Shown: positions 23,272 to 31,625, counted from the stretch's first letter. The stretch: DNA of 42,927 bases from JAAYJR01 sp964563975 (GCA_964563975.1 CAZLZJ010000015.1:1-42927), one strand, 5' to 3'. The notes: generated by a model not told the origin, from the sequence alone. Numbers and translations: made by a program.

Positions 23272-24468
23272 ATGCCAACAATATCAAACAGAGGAAAAAT
23301 AATACCTGAATCACCTATCAGGAAATTATCCCCATTTGCTGAAAAAGCAAAAGAGAGAGGAGTTAAAGTTTTTCATTTAAATATAGGTCAACCTGATCTG
23401 CAGGCTCCTCCTCAGGCTTTACAAGCAATTCGTAATTTTAACCAAACCACTATCGGGTACACACTGAGCCAGGGTATAAAATCTTTCAGGGAAAAATTAG
23501 TGAAGTATTATGATAAGTACAATATTGATATTGAAGCAGATGACATCACTATCACCTCAGGAGGAAGCGAAGCTGTTACCTTTGCTTTTATGAGCTGTCT
23601 CAATCCGGGTGACGAAATTTTAGTTCCTGAACCAACATATGCCAATTATAAATCTTTTGCAATTGCAGCAGGAGCAGAAGTTAAATCAATAACTTCAAAT
23701 ATTGAAGATAGTTTTGCACTTCCCCCGATTGAGGAGTTTGAAAAACTTATCACTCCAAAAACAAAGGGAATAATGATCTGTAACCCCAATAATCCGACAG
23801 GATACCTATACACCGGCGAGGAGATGAATAAAATCAGAGACCTGGTAAAGAAATATGATCTCTTCCTCTTTTCTGATGAAGTATATCGCGAATTTTGTTA
23901 TACTGAATCACCTTATATTTCAGCTTTCCACCTTGAAGGTATTGAACAGAATGTTATTTTAATTGACTCTGTATCTAAAAGATATAGTGAATGCGGGTTA
24001 CGAATTGGTGCTCTTATCACAAAAAACAAAGAGGTCAGGCATAGTGTCCTTAAATTTTGTCAGGCCAGGCTCAGCCCCCCGTTAATCGGGCAGATTGCTG
24101 CTGAAGCCTCATTAGATGCAACTCCCGAATATATGCTTAATAACTATAATGAGTATATCAATCGCAGAAATTTTTTAATCGACGGACTTAACCGGATTGA
24201 AGGTGTATATTCTCCAATGCCGATGGGAGCTTTCTATACTGTAGCCCGTTTGCCTGTTGATGATGCAGATAAGTTTTGTGAATGGATGCTGTCAGAGTTC
24301 CAATTTAATAACCAGACCCTGTTCCTGGCTCCGGCAAGCGGCTTCTACCTCCAACCGGGTAAAGGCAGAGATGAAGTGCGAATTGCTTATGTCCTGAAAA
24401 AAGAAGACCTTGCAATATGCCTGAAAATATTGGAAAAAGCATTAAAAGAGTATCCGGGAAAAAAATAA
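23272..24468 (+). CDS. class I/II PLP-dependent aminotransferase (aspartate aminotransferase-like)
   Basis: A 398-residue fold-type I aminotransferase. Marks are HLNIGQPDLQAPPQ, the TSGGSEAVTFA cofactor phosphate region, CNPNNPTGYLYT with the conserved Asn, FLFSDEVYREF with the Asp that contacts the pyridine ring, the Schiff-base lysine in SVSKRYSECGLRIG, and a C-terminal arginine in DEVRIAYV for the substrate carboxylate. Aspartate is the most likely substrate, but specificity cannot be read here. I chose ATG at 23272 (MPTISNRGK). A TTG eight codons earlier lies inside the -7 promoter box, so it would not be transcribed. It converges on dapL with no terminator visible in the 29-base gap. Confidence 0.88.
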   Translation: MPTISNRGKIIPESPIRKLSPFAEKAKERGVKVFHLNIGQPDLQAPPQALQAIRNFNQTTIGYTLSQGIKSFREKLVKYYDKYNIDIEADDITITSGGSEAVTFAFMSCLNPGDEILVPEPTYANYKSFAIAAGAEVKSITSNIEDSFALPPIEEFEKLITPKTKGIMICNPNNPTGYLYTGEEMNKIRDLVKKYDLFLFSDEVYREFCYTESPYISAFHLEGIEQNVILIDSVSKRYSECGLRIGALITKNKEVRHSVLKFCQARLSPPLIGQIAAEASLDATPEYMLNNYNEYINRRNFLIDGLNRIEGVYSPMPMGAFYTVARLPVDDADKFCEWMLSEFQFNNQTLFLAPASGFYLQPGKGRDEVRIAYVLKKEDLAICLKILEKALKEYPGKK

Positions 24469-24497
24469 AATAAATATATAACCTATAGTAAATCTGT

Positions 24498-25727
24498 TTA
24501 TTTCAAATTTTTAATCCTTTCCATGGCTTCTAAGGTGCTTTGGCGGCCGGCAAATGCAGAAAACCGGATATAACCTTCTCCCGAAGGCCCAAACCCTGAG
24601 CCGGGAGTCCCGACAACATTAGCTTCTTTAAGTAGCTTGTCGAAAAAATCCCACGACTTCATGCCATTTTTTGTCCTTACCCATATATAAGGTGCGTTAA
24701 CCCCCCCATAAACTTCATAGCCGGCATCTTTAAGGCTCTCTTTCATTATTTTTGCATTGCCTAAGTAATAGGAGATAATTTCAGCCACCTCTCTTTTCCC
24801 TGCTTCTGAATAGACTGCAGCTGCTGCTTTCTGAACAGGATATGAAACACCATTGAATTTAGTAGACTGCCGCCGGTTCCAAAGAGAATTCACTGAGCAG
24901 GGATTGCCCGACTTATCAAAAGCTGTCAACTCCTTTGGAACAACAGTAAAAGCACATCTGGTACCTGTAAACCCGGCTGTTTTCGAAAAACTTCTAAACT
25001 CAATTGCCAGCTTTTTGGCCTTTTCTATTTCATAAATCGAATGTGGAATACCCTCTTCAGTGATATAAGACTCGTAAGCAGCATCATATAAAATAACAGA
25101 CCTGTTTTTTTCAGCATAGTCAACCCACTTTTGCAGCTCATCTCGTGTAGCTACCGTACCTGTCGGATTATTGGGATAACATAGAAATATAAGATCAGGC
25201 CTTTCAACAGGTAATTCAGGAATAAAACCATTTTCTTTTGTACATGCCATATAAATTATGCCCTCATAATAACCATTGTCAAGACAGGAACCTGTTTTCC
25301 CCGACATTACGGTTGTGTCGGCATATACGGGATAGACAGGATCGCATATTGCTATCTTACTTTCACTGCTGAAAATCTCCTGAATATTTCCGGTATCACA
25401 CTTTGAACCGTCGGAAATAAAAATATCGTCGGCAGAAATGTCAATTCCCTTATTCTGATAATCATTTTCTGCAATTAATTGACGCAAAAAATAATACCCC
25501 TGTTCAGGCCCGTATCCTTTAAAAGTCTCCTGCCCGGCCATCTCCCCAACTCCTTCATGAAATGCTTGAATTACTGAAGGTGCCAGCGGGCGGGTAACAT
25601 CGCCTATACCCATTTTTATTACCTTAATGCCCGGATTAGACCGGATAAATTGTTCGACTCTCCTTCCTATTTCCGGAAATAAATATCCTGCCTGAAGTTT
25701 CAGGTAATTTTCATTAATCAATGCCAT
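24498..25727 (-). CDS. dapL: LL-diaminopimelate aminotransferase
   Basis: A 409-residue fold-type I aminotransferase converting tetrahydrodipicolinate directly to LL-diaminopimelate with glutamate, bypassing the succinyl or acetyl route. The DapL pattern is clear: NYLKLQAGYLFPEIGRRV at the start, KMGIGDVTRPLAPSVIQA near 38-55, ISDGSKCDTGNIQEIF near 103-118, CYPNNPTGT near 183, the Schiff-base lysine in FRSFSKTAGFTGTR near 244-257, and NRRQSTKFNGVSYPVQKAA. Length equals the family norm. It is transcribed away from dapF-lysA across a 120-base shared promoter region, consistent with a lysine and peptidoglycan module. Confidence 0.95.
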   Translation of the reverse strand: MALINENYLKLQAGYLFPEIGRRVEQFIRSNPGIKVIKMGIGDVTRPLAPSVIQAFHEGVGEMAGQETFKGYGPEQGYYFLRQLIAENDYQNKGIDISADDIFISDGSKCDTGNIQEIFSSESKIAICDPVYPVYADTTVMSGKTGSCLDNGYYEGIIYMACTKENGFIPELPVERPDLIFLCYPNNPTGTVATRDELQKWVDYAEKNRSVILYDAAYESYITEEGIPHSIYEIEKAKKLAIEFRSFSKTAGFTGTRCAFTVVPKELTAFDKSGNPCSVNSLWNRRQSTKFNGVSYPVQKAAAAVYSEAGKREVAEIISYYLGNAKIMKESLKDAGYEVYGGVNAPYIWVRTKNGMKSWDFFDKLLKEANVVGTPGSGFGPSGEGYIRFSAFAGRQSTLEAMERIKNLK

Positions 25728-25751
25728 ATCTATCTTTCAATTTATGTGACG

Positions 25752-25759
25752 CAAAGTTA
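25752..25759 (-). promoter_or_regulatory. candidate -7 box for dapL
   Basis: The minus strand reads TAACTTTG followed by C, a full match to TAnnTTTG. It puts the transcript start near 25746, about 20 bases before the dapL ATG. Confidence 0.55.
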
Positions 25760-25821
25760 AAAATAAATTGCTATGCACATAATTCACGAGCCTTTGTAAC
25801 AAAAAATTGCCTGATGTTTAA

Positions 25822-25829
25822 TACTTTTG
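25822..25829 (+). promoter_or_regulatory. candidate -7 box for dapF-lysA
   Basis: TACTTTTG matches TAnnTTTG and would start transcription near 25836, about 12 bases before dapF. A TTTG lies 25 bases upstream, somewhat far. No lysine riboswitch fits in the region. Confidence 0.55.
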
Positions 25830-25847
25830 TAAAATAAAAAATCTGTT

Positions 25848-26708
25848 ATGCAAAATTTCTTTGTAAAATCACATGGATTAGGAAATGATTATATTGTATT
25901 AAATCAAAATGATATACAATTTGAATTAACTGTTGAGGCAATAAAAAAAATTTGTGATGTTCATTATGGTATAGGTTCTGACGGAATACTCCTCAAAGTA
26001 CCCAGTTATAAAGCTGCATTCGGGCTGAAAATTTTAAACCCCGATGGATCTGAAGCAGAAAAGAGTGGCAACGGTCTAAGAATTTTTGCCAAATATCTAT
26101 ATGACTTTAAATTTGCCAAATCCCCCTGCTTCACCATTGAAACTCCGGGAGGCCTGGTACAGGCAAAAATTATTAAAGAGAGTAACGGGAAAGCCCGTAT
26201 AGTTAAAGTTGATATGGGAAAAGCTGAGTTCTCATCGGAGAATATACCTGTTAAGTGCGATAAAGAAGAGTGTATAGATCATTTATTAAACCTCGAATAC
26301 AGGGATTATGTCATTAGCTGTGTCTCGGTTGGCAATCCCCACTGTGTAATAATCAAAGATAATCTTGATAAAAACGAGCTTTTCACTTTCGGCCCCCAAA
26401 TTGAAAATAATCCGGTATTTCCTAATCGTATTAATGTTCAGTTTGCTAAAATAATTTCACGGGATGAAGTGGAAATTATTATCTGGGAACGCGGTGCCGG
26501 GTATACTTTGGCATCGGGAAGCTCAGCATGTGCCGTAGCGGCCGTATTAATCAAAAAAGGGCTTGTCAACAGTGAACTGAATATTAAAATGACAGGAGGC
26601 AATTTAAAAATCGAAATTGATGATAACTGGAATATTGCAATGACCGGGGAGGTGAAGGAGATAGCCTGCGGAACACTGAGCAGGGAACTTATTGCCGATT
26701 TTAGTTAA
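25848..26708 (+). CDS. dapF: diaminopimelate epimerase homologue with Ser at both catalytic Cys positions
   Basis: A 286-residue protein with the twofold DapF fold. Marks of the substrate site are intact: SHGLGNDYIVLN at 8-19, NPDGSEAEKSGNG at 64-76, VSVGNPHCVI near 163, FPNRINVQF near 195 and WERGAGYTLASGSSACAV at 213-230. In standard DapF two cysteines act as the acid-base pair (Cys73 in QCGNG and Cys217 in ACGSG of the Haemophilus enzyme). Here the aligned positions are Ser73 and Ser223. The other Cys of the RCFA motif is Ile. Position next to dapL and lysA supports a role with diaminopimelate. It may work by different chemistry, use a different substrate, or have low activity. I recall similar Ser/Ser sequences in other phyla but cannot verify this. 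lysA follows 20 bases later. Confidence 0.85.
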   Translation: MQNFFVKSHGLGNDYIVLNQNDIQFELTVEAIKKICDVHYGIGSDGILLKVPSYKAAFGLKILNPDGSEAEKSGNGLRIFAKYLYDFKFAKSPCFTIETPGGLVQAKIIKESNGKARIVKVDMGKAEFSSENIPVKCDKEECIDHLLNLEYRDYVISCVSVGNPHCVIIKDNLDKNELFTFGPQIENNPVFPNRINVQFAKIISRDEVEIIIWERGAGYTLASGSSACAVAAVLIKKGLVNSELNIKMTGGNLKIEIDDNWNIAMTGEVKEIACGTLSRELIADFS

Positions 26709-26728
26709 AGCACATATTAATTATATAT

Positions 26729-27994
26729 ATGACAGATAAAAAATCACCGTTTTCAAAATCACAATTGGAGCAAATCTTAAAAACTTATCAGACTCCATTT
26801 CATATTTATGACGAAAAAGCCATAAGAACCAATGCGGTAAGATTTAAAAAAGCATTTAAATGGAATCAGGGATTTAAAGAATTTTTTGCCATAAAGGCAA
26901 CTCCAAATCCATACCTGATGAAAATATTGAGAAAAGAGGGTTTTGGTATCGATTGCAGCTCAGAAGCTGAATTAGAACTGGCACGGCGGGTTGGTATGGC
27001 AGGAGAAGAGATAATGCTTACATCAAATAACACTCCGGCAGAAGAGTTCAGGCTGGCAAAAAGTATGGGAGCAATTATCAATCTTGATGATATATCACAT
27101 ATCGAATACCTTGAAAAAAATGCAGGTATTCCTGAAACTATCTGTATGCGATATAATCCGGGAGATCTCAAACAGGGGAACCTCATTATCGGCCATCCCG
27201 AAGAGGCTAAATACGGTTTTACCCATAAACAGATTATTGAAGGATACAAAATACTGAAAAATAAAGGGGTTAAACAATTTGGAGTACATACAATGGTTGC
27301 TTCAAATGAGCTTGATCCTGATTATTTCATTGAAACAGCAGAAATTTTATTTTCACTTATTAAGGAAGTTGCAGAAAAAACAGGAGTTCATATCAATTTT
27401 GCAAACTTGGGGGGAGGTATCGGGATTCCTTATAAACCGGGACAAAAAGCAGTTGATCTGGAATATGTAAGTGCAGGAATAAAAAAATTGTATGAAAAAA
27501 TAATTGAAGGCAACGGGCTGGCTCCTTTGAAAATTTTCTTCGAATCGGGCAGAGCAATTACCGGCCCATACGGATATCTTGTAGCCAAAGTCCTTCATAT
27601 TAAAAAAACATATAAATTATTTGCAGGCCTTGATGCAAATATGGCAAATCTCATGAGACCGGGGATATACGGAGCATATCATCACATTACCATCGCCGGA
27701 AAAGAAAATGAACCCCACTCGGTTAAATATGACGTAACCGGCTCCCTGTGTGAGAATAACGATAAATTTGCAATTGACAGAATGCTGCCTGAACTTTCGC
27801 CGGGCGATATAGTGGTAATACATGATACGGGAGCTCACGGACATGCAATGGGGTTTAACTATAATGGCAAGTTAAGATCAGGTGAGTTGCTTCTCCGGGA
27901 AAATGGCGAAGTAACGGAAATAAGGCGTCCTGAAACAATTGAAGACTATTTTGCCACCTTAGATTTTAAAGGATTAGAAAGTTTTAAAGTTTAA
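26729..27994 (+). CDS. lysA: diaminopimelate decarboxylase-like PLP enzyme (fold type III)
   Basis: A 421-residue alanine-racemase-fold decarboxylase, expected to convert meso-diaminopimelate to lysine. Marks are TPFHIYDEKAIR, the PLP lysine in FFAIKATPNP near 51-60, CSSEAELELARRVG, the glycine loop NLGGGIGIPY near 226-235, ESGRAITGPYGYL near 271-283, DANMANLMRPGIYGAYHH, the cysteine motif GSLCENNDKFA and GAHGHAMGFNYNGKLRS. Standard LysA has EPGR and CESGD in the fourth and sixth of these places. This branch, with ESGR, CENND and the ending RRPETIEDYFATLDF, reminds me of enzymes from Clostridia rather than the usual Bacteroidota LysA. The gene follows the Ser/Ser dapF homologue by 20 bases, with the glycosyltransferase 12 bases downstream. 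Confidence 0.85.
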   Translation: MTDKKSPFSKSQLEQILKTYQTPFHIYDEKAIRTNAVRFKKAFKWNQGFKEFFAIKATPNPYLMKILRKEGFGIDCSSEAELELARRVGMAGEEIMLTSNNTPAEEFRLAKSMGAIINLDDISHIEYLEKNAGIPETICMRYNPGDLKQGNLIIGHPEEAKYGFTHKQIIEGYKILKNKGVKQFGVHTMVASNELDPDYFIETAEILFSLIKEVAEKTGVHINFANLGGGIGIPYKPGQKAVDLEYVSAGIKKLYEKIIEGNGLAPLKIFFESGRAITGPYGYLVAKVLHIKKTYKLFAGLDANMANLMRPGIYGAYHHITIAGKENEPHSVKYDVTGSLCENNDKFAIDRMLPELSPGDIVVIHDTGAHGHAMGFNYNGKLRSGELLLRENGEVTEIRRPETIEDYFATLDFKGLESFKV

Positions 27995-28006
27995 AGCCGG
28001 ATAAAG

Positions 28007-29128
28007 GTGAAAATCGGATTTGATGCCAAGAGGGCTTTTTTAAATTCATCGGGGTTGGGCAATTACAGCAGAAACACCCTGAATGCCCTGCAAATGTACT
28101 TTAATGAGAATGAATATGTACTGTTTTCTCCTAAAATTCAAAATACTTTTTTTAATAATTATTCAGACTTTGAAACTGTAACCATAAAAAATCCTCTTGT
28201 CAAAAAAATTAGCTCTTTTTGGAGAAGCTTTTTTTTAGTACCCGTTTTAGAAAAACATAATTTAGATATTTATCACGGACTTAGCAATGAACTACCGGCA
28301 AAAATTAAAAAAAGTTCAATAATTTCGGTTGTAACAATCCATGATCTGATATTTATAAGATACCCGGGACTATATAAGTCAATTGACCGGAAAATGTATT
28401 TTCTGAAGCTGAAATATGCTTGCAAAGCTGCCGATAAAATATTAGCAGCAAGCAACCAAACAAAAATTGACATTATAAACTTTTTAGACATTTCGCCGGA
28501 CAAAATAGAGGTAATCTATCAACCTGTTAATCCTGCTTTTTATGAGGATCAGGATAAAGAAGCCATCCTTAAAAAATATAAGATACCTGAAAAATTTATT
28601 TTGGCAGTGGGAGCTATTGAGCCCCGAAAAAATCACCTCCCTTTAATAAAAGGGATTTTTGAATCAGGCATAAATATGACCCTTGTTGCCGTAGGCAGAA
28701 CTACCTCTTACTTAAAAGAGTTAATGCGTTATACAAAAATTTCAGGTATTGAAGATAAAATAATTTTTCTTCAGGATTTAAACGTCAATGAACTGGCAGC
28801 TCTTTACCAAAGTGCAACTTTATCAGCATATATATCTAAGTTTGAAGGGTTCGGACTGCCTGTTATAGAAGCAATGGCAAGTAAATGTCCGGTACTGATT
28901 TCATCAGTATCATGCTTGCCGGAAACTGCAGGGGATGCAGCTTTATTATGTGATCCTGAAAATATTCAGGATATCGGTTCCAAAATATCGCTTATCCTGA
29001 ATAGTAAAAGTGTCAGAGAGGAGCTGATACAAAAAGGGATTAACCGGGCAAGCCGCTTTCATCCTTCAATCTATGCAAAGCAATTAACCACTCTTTATCT
29101 TAATCTGTTAAAAGGCAAAAATGGTTGA
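28007..29128 (+). CDS. glycosyltransferase family 4 protein
   Basis: A 373-residue GT-B fold enzyme. The N-terminal acceptor domain starts KIGFDAKRAFLNSSGLGNYS, the classic glycine-rich GT4 loop, and includes DIYHGLSNELP and VVTIHDLIF. The donor domain starts at EKFILAVGAIEPRKNHLPLI near 195 and carries the E-x7-E motif in FEGFGLPVIEAMA near 286-298. Sugar and acceptor cannot be read; relatives often act in exopolysaccharide or LPS synthesis. There is no membrane segment. The start is GTG at 28007, since the glycine-rich loop lies immediately after it and no ATG precedes it. It is 12 bases after lysA and overlaps the Sua5 gene by eight bases, so all four are probably on one transcript. Confidence 0.86.
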   Translation: MKIGFDAKRAFLNSSGLGNYSRNTLNALQMYFNENEYVLFSPKIQNTFFNNYSDFETVTIKNPLVKKISSFWRSFFLVPVLEKHNLDIYHGLSNELPAKIKKSSIISVVTIHDLIFIRYPGLYKSIDRKMYFLKLKYACKAADKILAASNQTKIDIINFLDISPDKIEVIYQPVNPAFYEDQDKEAILKKYKIPEKFILAVGAIEPRKNHLPLIKGIFESGINMTLVAVGRTTSYLKELMRYTKISGIEDKIIFLQDLNVNELAALYQSATLSAYISKFEGFGLPVIEAMASKCPVLISSVSCLPETAGDAALLCDPENIQDIGSKISLILNSKSVREELIQKGINRASRFHPSIYAKQLTTLYLNLLKGKNG

Positions 29129-29693
29129 AGAGATAAAAAAAACTGTTGAGATATTAAAAAGTGGCGGCGTGATACTATATCCAACCGATACAATCTGGGG
29201 AATCGGTTGTGATGCCACCAACCGTGAAGCAGTAGAAAGAGTGTATCGTATAAAAGGGCGTGAAGATTCAAAAAGTATGCTTGTTCTAATGGAAAATCCC
29301 GCACTGCTCGAACGTTACGTTAATGATGTGCCCGACATTGCATGGGACCTGGTTGAGATCAGCTCAACCCCTCTTACGGTAATTTATCCAAATGCAAAAA
29401 ACCTTGCGCCAAACCTTATTTCTCAGGATGGAAGTATAGGCATCCGATTTACCAAAGAGAAGTTCACAACAAGCTTATTGCAAAAATTTCGTAAACCGGT
29501 AGTTTCAACATCGGCCAATATCAGTTCGGAAAAAACACCTGCTGCTTTTTATGAAATTTCAGAACTGATAAAAGAAAAAGTGGATTATATTGTACAATAC
29601 CGCCGGGACGACACACGATCAGTACCCCCATCTGAAATTATTAAACTGTGGCCTGATGGCCGTATTGACATTATCCGAAAATATTCTGAATAG
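29121..29693 (+). CDS. L-threonylcarbamoyladenylate synthase (Sua5/YciO/YrdC family)
   Basis: A 190-residue YrdC-fold protein. Marks are GGVILYPTDTIWGIGCDATN near 15-34, VYRIKGREDSKSM near 41-53, SIGIRFTKEKF near 110-120 and VVSTSANISSEKTPAAF near 131-147. The KR/KG-x-R and SxxS elements bind threonine, bicarbonate and ATP in synthesis of threonylcarbamoyl-AMP for the t6A base of tRNAs. It lacks the extra C-terminal Sua5 domain, so it is TsaC-like in length. The ATG overlaps the last eight bases of the glycosyltransferase gene. YciO-like relatives of unknown role cannot be excluded. Confidence 0.9.
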   Translation: MVEEIKKTVEILKSGGVILYPTDTIWGIGCDATNREAVERVYRIKGREDSKSMLVLMENPALLERYVNDVPDIAWDLVEISSTPLTVIYPNAKNLAPNLISQDGSIGIRFTKEKFTTSLLQKFRKPVVSTSANISSEKTPAAFYEISELIKEKVDYIVQYRRDDTRSVPPSEIIKLWPDGRIDIIRKYSE

Positions 29694-29705
29694 GAACAAT
29701 TAAAA

Positions 29706-30149
29706 TTAATCTTGCTTTTTATCTTTTAAGATATCTCTTATCTCCTCAAGCAACTGCTCCTCTTTTGAAGGCTCCGGCAGTGGGGCCGGTACTTCTTCTT
29801 CTTTCTTTTTAAATTGATTATAAGCCTTGATAACTAAAAATATAGATATTGCCACAATTAAAAAATCAAGAACTGTATTAACAAATGCACCATATCTGAC
29901 AGAAACCTCAGCAATTGCAGGTACTACCACATTATCACCATTCAGCACTGCTTCTCTCCCCTTTGTCAAAATCACTTTAAGATCGCTAAAGTCCGTTTTA
30001 CCAAGTAATAACCCAATTGGAGGCATTATTATATCATTCACTAATGATGTTACTATTTTCCCGAAAGCACCACCAATTATTACCGCAACGGCCAGGTCAA
30101 GAACGTTGCCTTTCATGGCAAAACTCTTAAATTCTTTTAATATGTTCAT
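29706..30149 (-). CDS. mscL: large-conductance mechanosensitive channel MscL
   Basis: A 147-residue inner-membrane channel that opens under extreme turgor to release solutes. The N-terminal amphipathic helix NILKEFKSFAMKGNVLDLAV leads into TM1 with the pore motif AVAVIIGGAFGKIVTSLVNDIIMPP; TM2 is VNTVLDFLIVAISIFLVIKA near 92-111; the cytoplasmic C-terminal helix EEQLLEEIRDILKDK ends the protein. I chose ATG at 30149; the frame can be extended two codons to a TTG. The 107 bases upstream, before the GIN-domain gene, hold no clear promoter. It converges with the Sua5 gene over 12 bases. Confidence 0.95.
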   Translation of the reverse strand: MNILKEFKSFAMKGNVLDLAVAVIIGGAFGKIVTSLVNDIIMPPIGLLLGKTDFSDLKVILTKGREAVLNGDNVVVPAIAEVSVRYGAFVNTVLDFLIVAISIFLVIKAYNQFKKKEEEVPAPLPEPSKEEQLLEEIRDILKDKKQD

Positions 30150-30256
30150 ATACAAAGATTTAAATTATTAATAATTTTAACTTTTCCTTATTACTACAAT
30201 TATGATACAATAAAAAAATCAAAAAAAGTATAAAATAAAAATCCTGACAGGTGAAA

Positions 30257-30964
30257 CTATCTTTGCTCAACCTTCCCCGATCCCAATATCGATGTGTCGA
30301 TCGACGGATTTCCATAATAGTATACACTGCCTGAACCGGCAACTCTTGCTTTCAGATTACCGTTAGAATAAACATTGCAATTTCCTGAACCGGCAATTTT
30401 AATATCCACATTTGAAGCTTCATAATCGGCGGCTTTCATATTCCCTGAACCGGATATCATAACAGAAAGATCCTGAGCTGCTTTTCCGTCATTGATCTCA
30501 ATATCTCCGGATCCTGAAATGACAGCTTTTACCCTTTCGGAATTCAACTCCTCAAGGAAAATATTACCGCTTCCACTTACATTCAAATCAATTATACGGG
30601 AAGTAACCGGCTTATCGGCAATTATATCACCTGAGCCTGCAACCCCCAAAGAGTTAATTTCAGGAACAGTAATTGTAATTATGATTTTACCCGGATCAAA
30701 ATTAGTGTTAAACAAGTTTCTGCTTTTAAAACGGATATTAAGGGCACGCCCTCTAACCTCAGTGATAATCTCATCCATCACAGAGGAATTTGCAGAAATC
30801 TCTACCTTTTGGCTATCACCTTGCCTTATATAAAGTTTCCCGGAAACCCGTAATGATATCTCCGAAAAGGGAGGAACCTCCCTGACCTCTTCTCCTGCTT
30901 TTACACTATTTGCAAAAGATATTCCCAAAATAAAAGTCAGTAAGTATAAACCAATTAATCTCAT
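30257..30964 (-). CDS. secreted GIN-domain (DUF2807) protein
   Basis: A 235-residue exported protein. A Sec signal peptide (MRLIGLYLLTFILGISFANS, cut near Ala-Gly at 24) is followed by a putative autotransporter-adhesin head GIN domain: FSEISLRVSGKLYIRQG then a regular beta-helix of short units each closing in GSGD, GSGN or GSGS (for example GVAGSGDI, NVSGSGNI, VISGSGDI, MISGSGNM, KIAGSGNC, RVAGSGSV, SILGSGKV). Such proteins are abundant in Bacteroidota and their role is not settled; envelope surface or stress roles have been proposed. I chose the ATG at 30964, which starts the signal peptide directly; the frame extends eight codons further upstream. It lies 35 bases downstream of rimM. Confidence 0.88.
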   Translation of the reverse strand: MRLIGLYLLTFILGISFANSVKAGEEVREVPPFSEISLRVSGKLYIRQGDSQKVEISANSSVMDEIITEVRGRALNIRFKSRNLFNTNFDPGKIIITITVPEINSLGVAGSGDIIADKPVTSRIIDLNVSGSGNIFLEELNSERVKAVISGSGDIEINDGKAAQDLSVMISGSGNMKAADYEASNVDIKIAGSGNCNVYSNGNLKARVAGSGSVYYYGNPSIDTSILGSGKVEQR

Positions 30965-30999
30965 AGTAGTTAAATAATTAATAATCAATTACATTAATA

Positions 31000-31524
31000 T
31001 TAAAGTAAACCTTCCGGCAGCTGAAGGCTCATTGTCTGTTTTTTATTGTTAAAAGAGATAAGCAGTTCATTGTTAAAAGGAATTAAAAATTTATTGTTCC
31101 CTGAAATCATCTCAAAAACAATATTTCCTGAAAAATCTTCAACCTTCGTAACCACTCCTATCAGGTTATTGCCCTGATCAAACACCTTATATCCAATTAA
31201 TCCTGAAAAAGAGTCTTTGACGGGCAAAGCTTCGGCTTCATCTAAAAAAAGATAAACTCCTTTGCCTACCAATCTGCGTGCATATTTTTTACTATCAACC
31301 CAATCAAATTTTACTAACGCACTATTGGAATATTTCAGCTCGATGCCATTGTCAGATACAAAAAAAGGTACCAGCAAACCATCCAATTCAATAAGAAACC
31401 GGTTAATATCAGTCACCGTGTATTCCGGTTCAGCTTCAAATTCAAGAATCACTTCACCTTTGATACCATGTAACTTCCTGATAAATCCTATTTTGCGGCA
31501 CTCCGCCTTAGGAATTGTTTCCAT
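31000..31524 (-). CDS. rimM: 16S rRNA processing protein RimM
   Basis: A 174-residue factor for maturation of the 30S head, binding S19. The N-terminal domain shows CRKIGFIRKLHGIKGEVILE near 9-28, and the C-terminal PRC-barrel domain shows GYKVFDQGNNLIGVVTKVED near 111-130 then KFLIPFNNELL near 144-154. The gene follows rpsP as in many bacteria, but a strong terminator separates them, and a -7 box at 31531-31538 lies only six bases before the ATG. That suggests an independent, nearly leaderless transcript. The trmD and rplS genes usually grouped with it are absent. Confidence 0.92.
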   Translation of the reverse strand: METIPKAECRKIGFIRKLHGIKGEVILEFEAEPEYTVTDINRFLIELDGLLVPFFVSDNGIELKYSNSALVKFDWVDSKKYARRLVGKGVYLFLDEAEALPVKDSFSGLIGYKVFDQGNNLIGVVTKVEDFSGNIVFEMISGNNKFLIPFNNELLISFNNKKQTMSLQLPEGLL

Positions 31525-31530
31525 ACATTA

Positions 31531-31538
31531 CAAATATA
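31531..31538 (-). promoter_or_regulatory. candidate -7 box for rimM
   Basis: The minus strand reads TATATTTG. With the usual spacing transcription would begin at about 31524-31526, essentially at the rimM ATG (31524), implying a leaderless message. No clear -33 box is seen; the T run of the rpsP terminator occupies the area. Confidence 0.5.
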
Positions 31539-31559
31539 AGGATTTTTAATATCCGGAAT

Positions 31560-31590
31560 AAAAAAACCACCTTCGTTATCAAAAGTGGTT
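31560..31590 (-). terminator. intrinsic terminator after rpsP
   Basis: On the minus strand AACCACTTTTG pairs with CGAAGGTGGTT (11 bp, two G-U pairs) around loop ATAA and is followed by a run of T. It lies 36 bases past the rpsP stop and before rimM. Confidence 0.88.
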
Positions 31591-31625
31591 CTGTAAAAAA
31601 TCTTTCAATCAGAGATCAAAAACTG

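Noticed and set aside
25728..25847. Lysine riboswitch between dapL and dapF
   Set aside because: The 120-base gap is filled by two divergent promoter boxes and is too short for the L-box.
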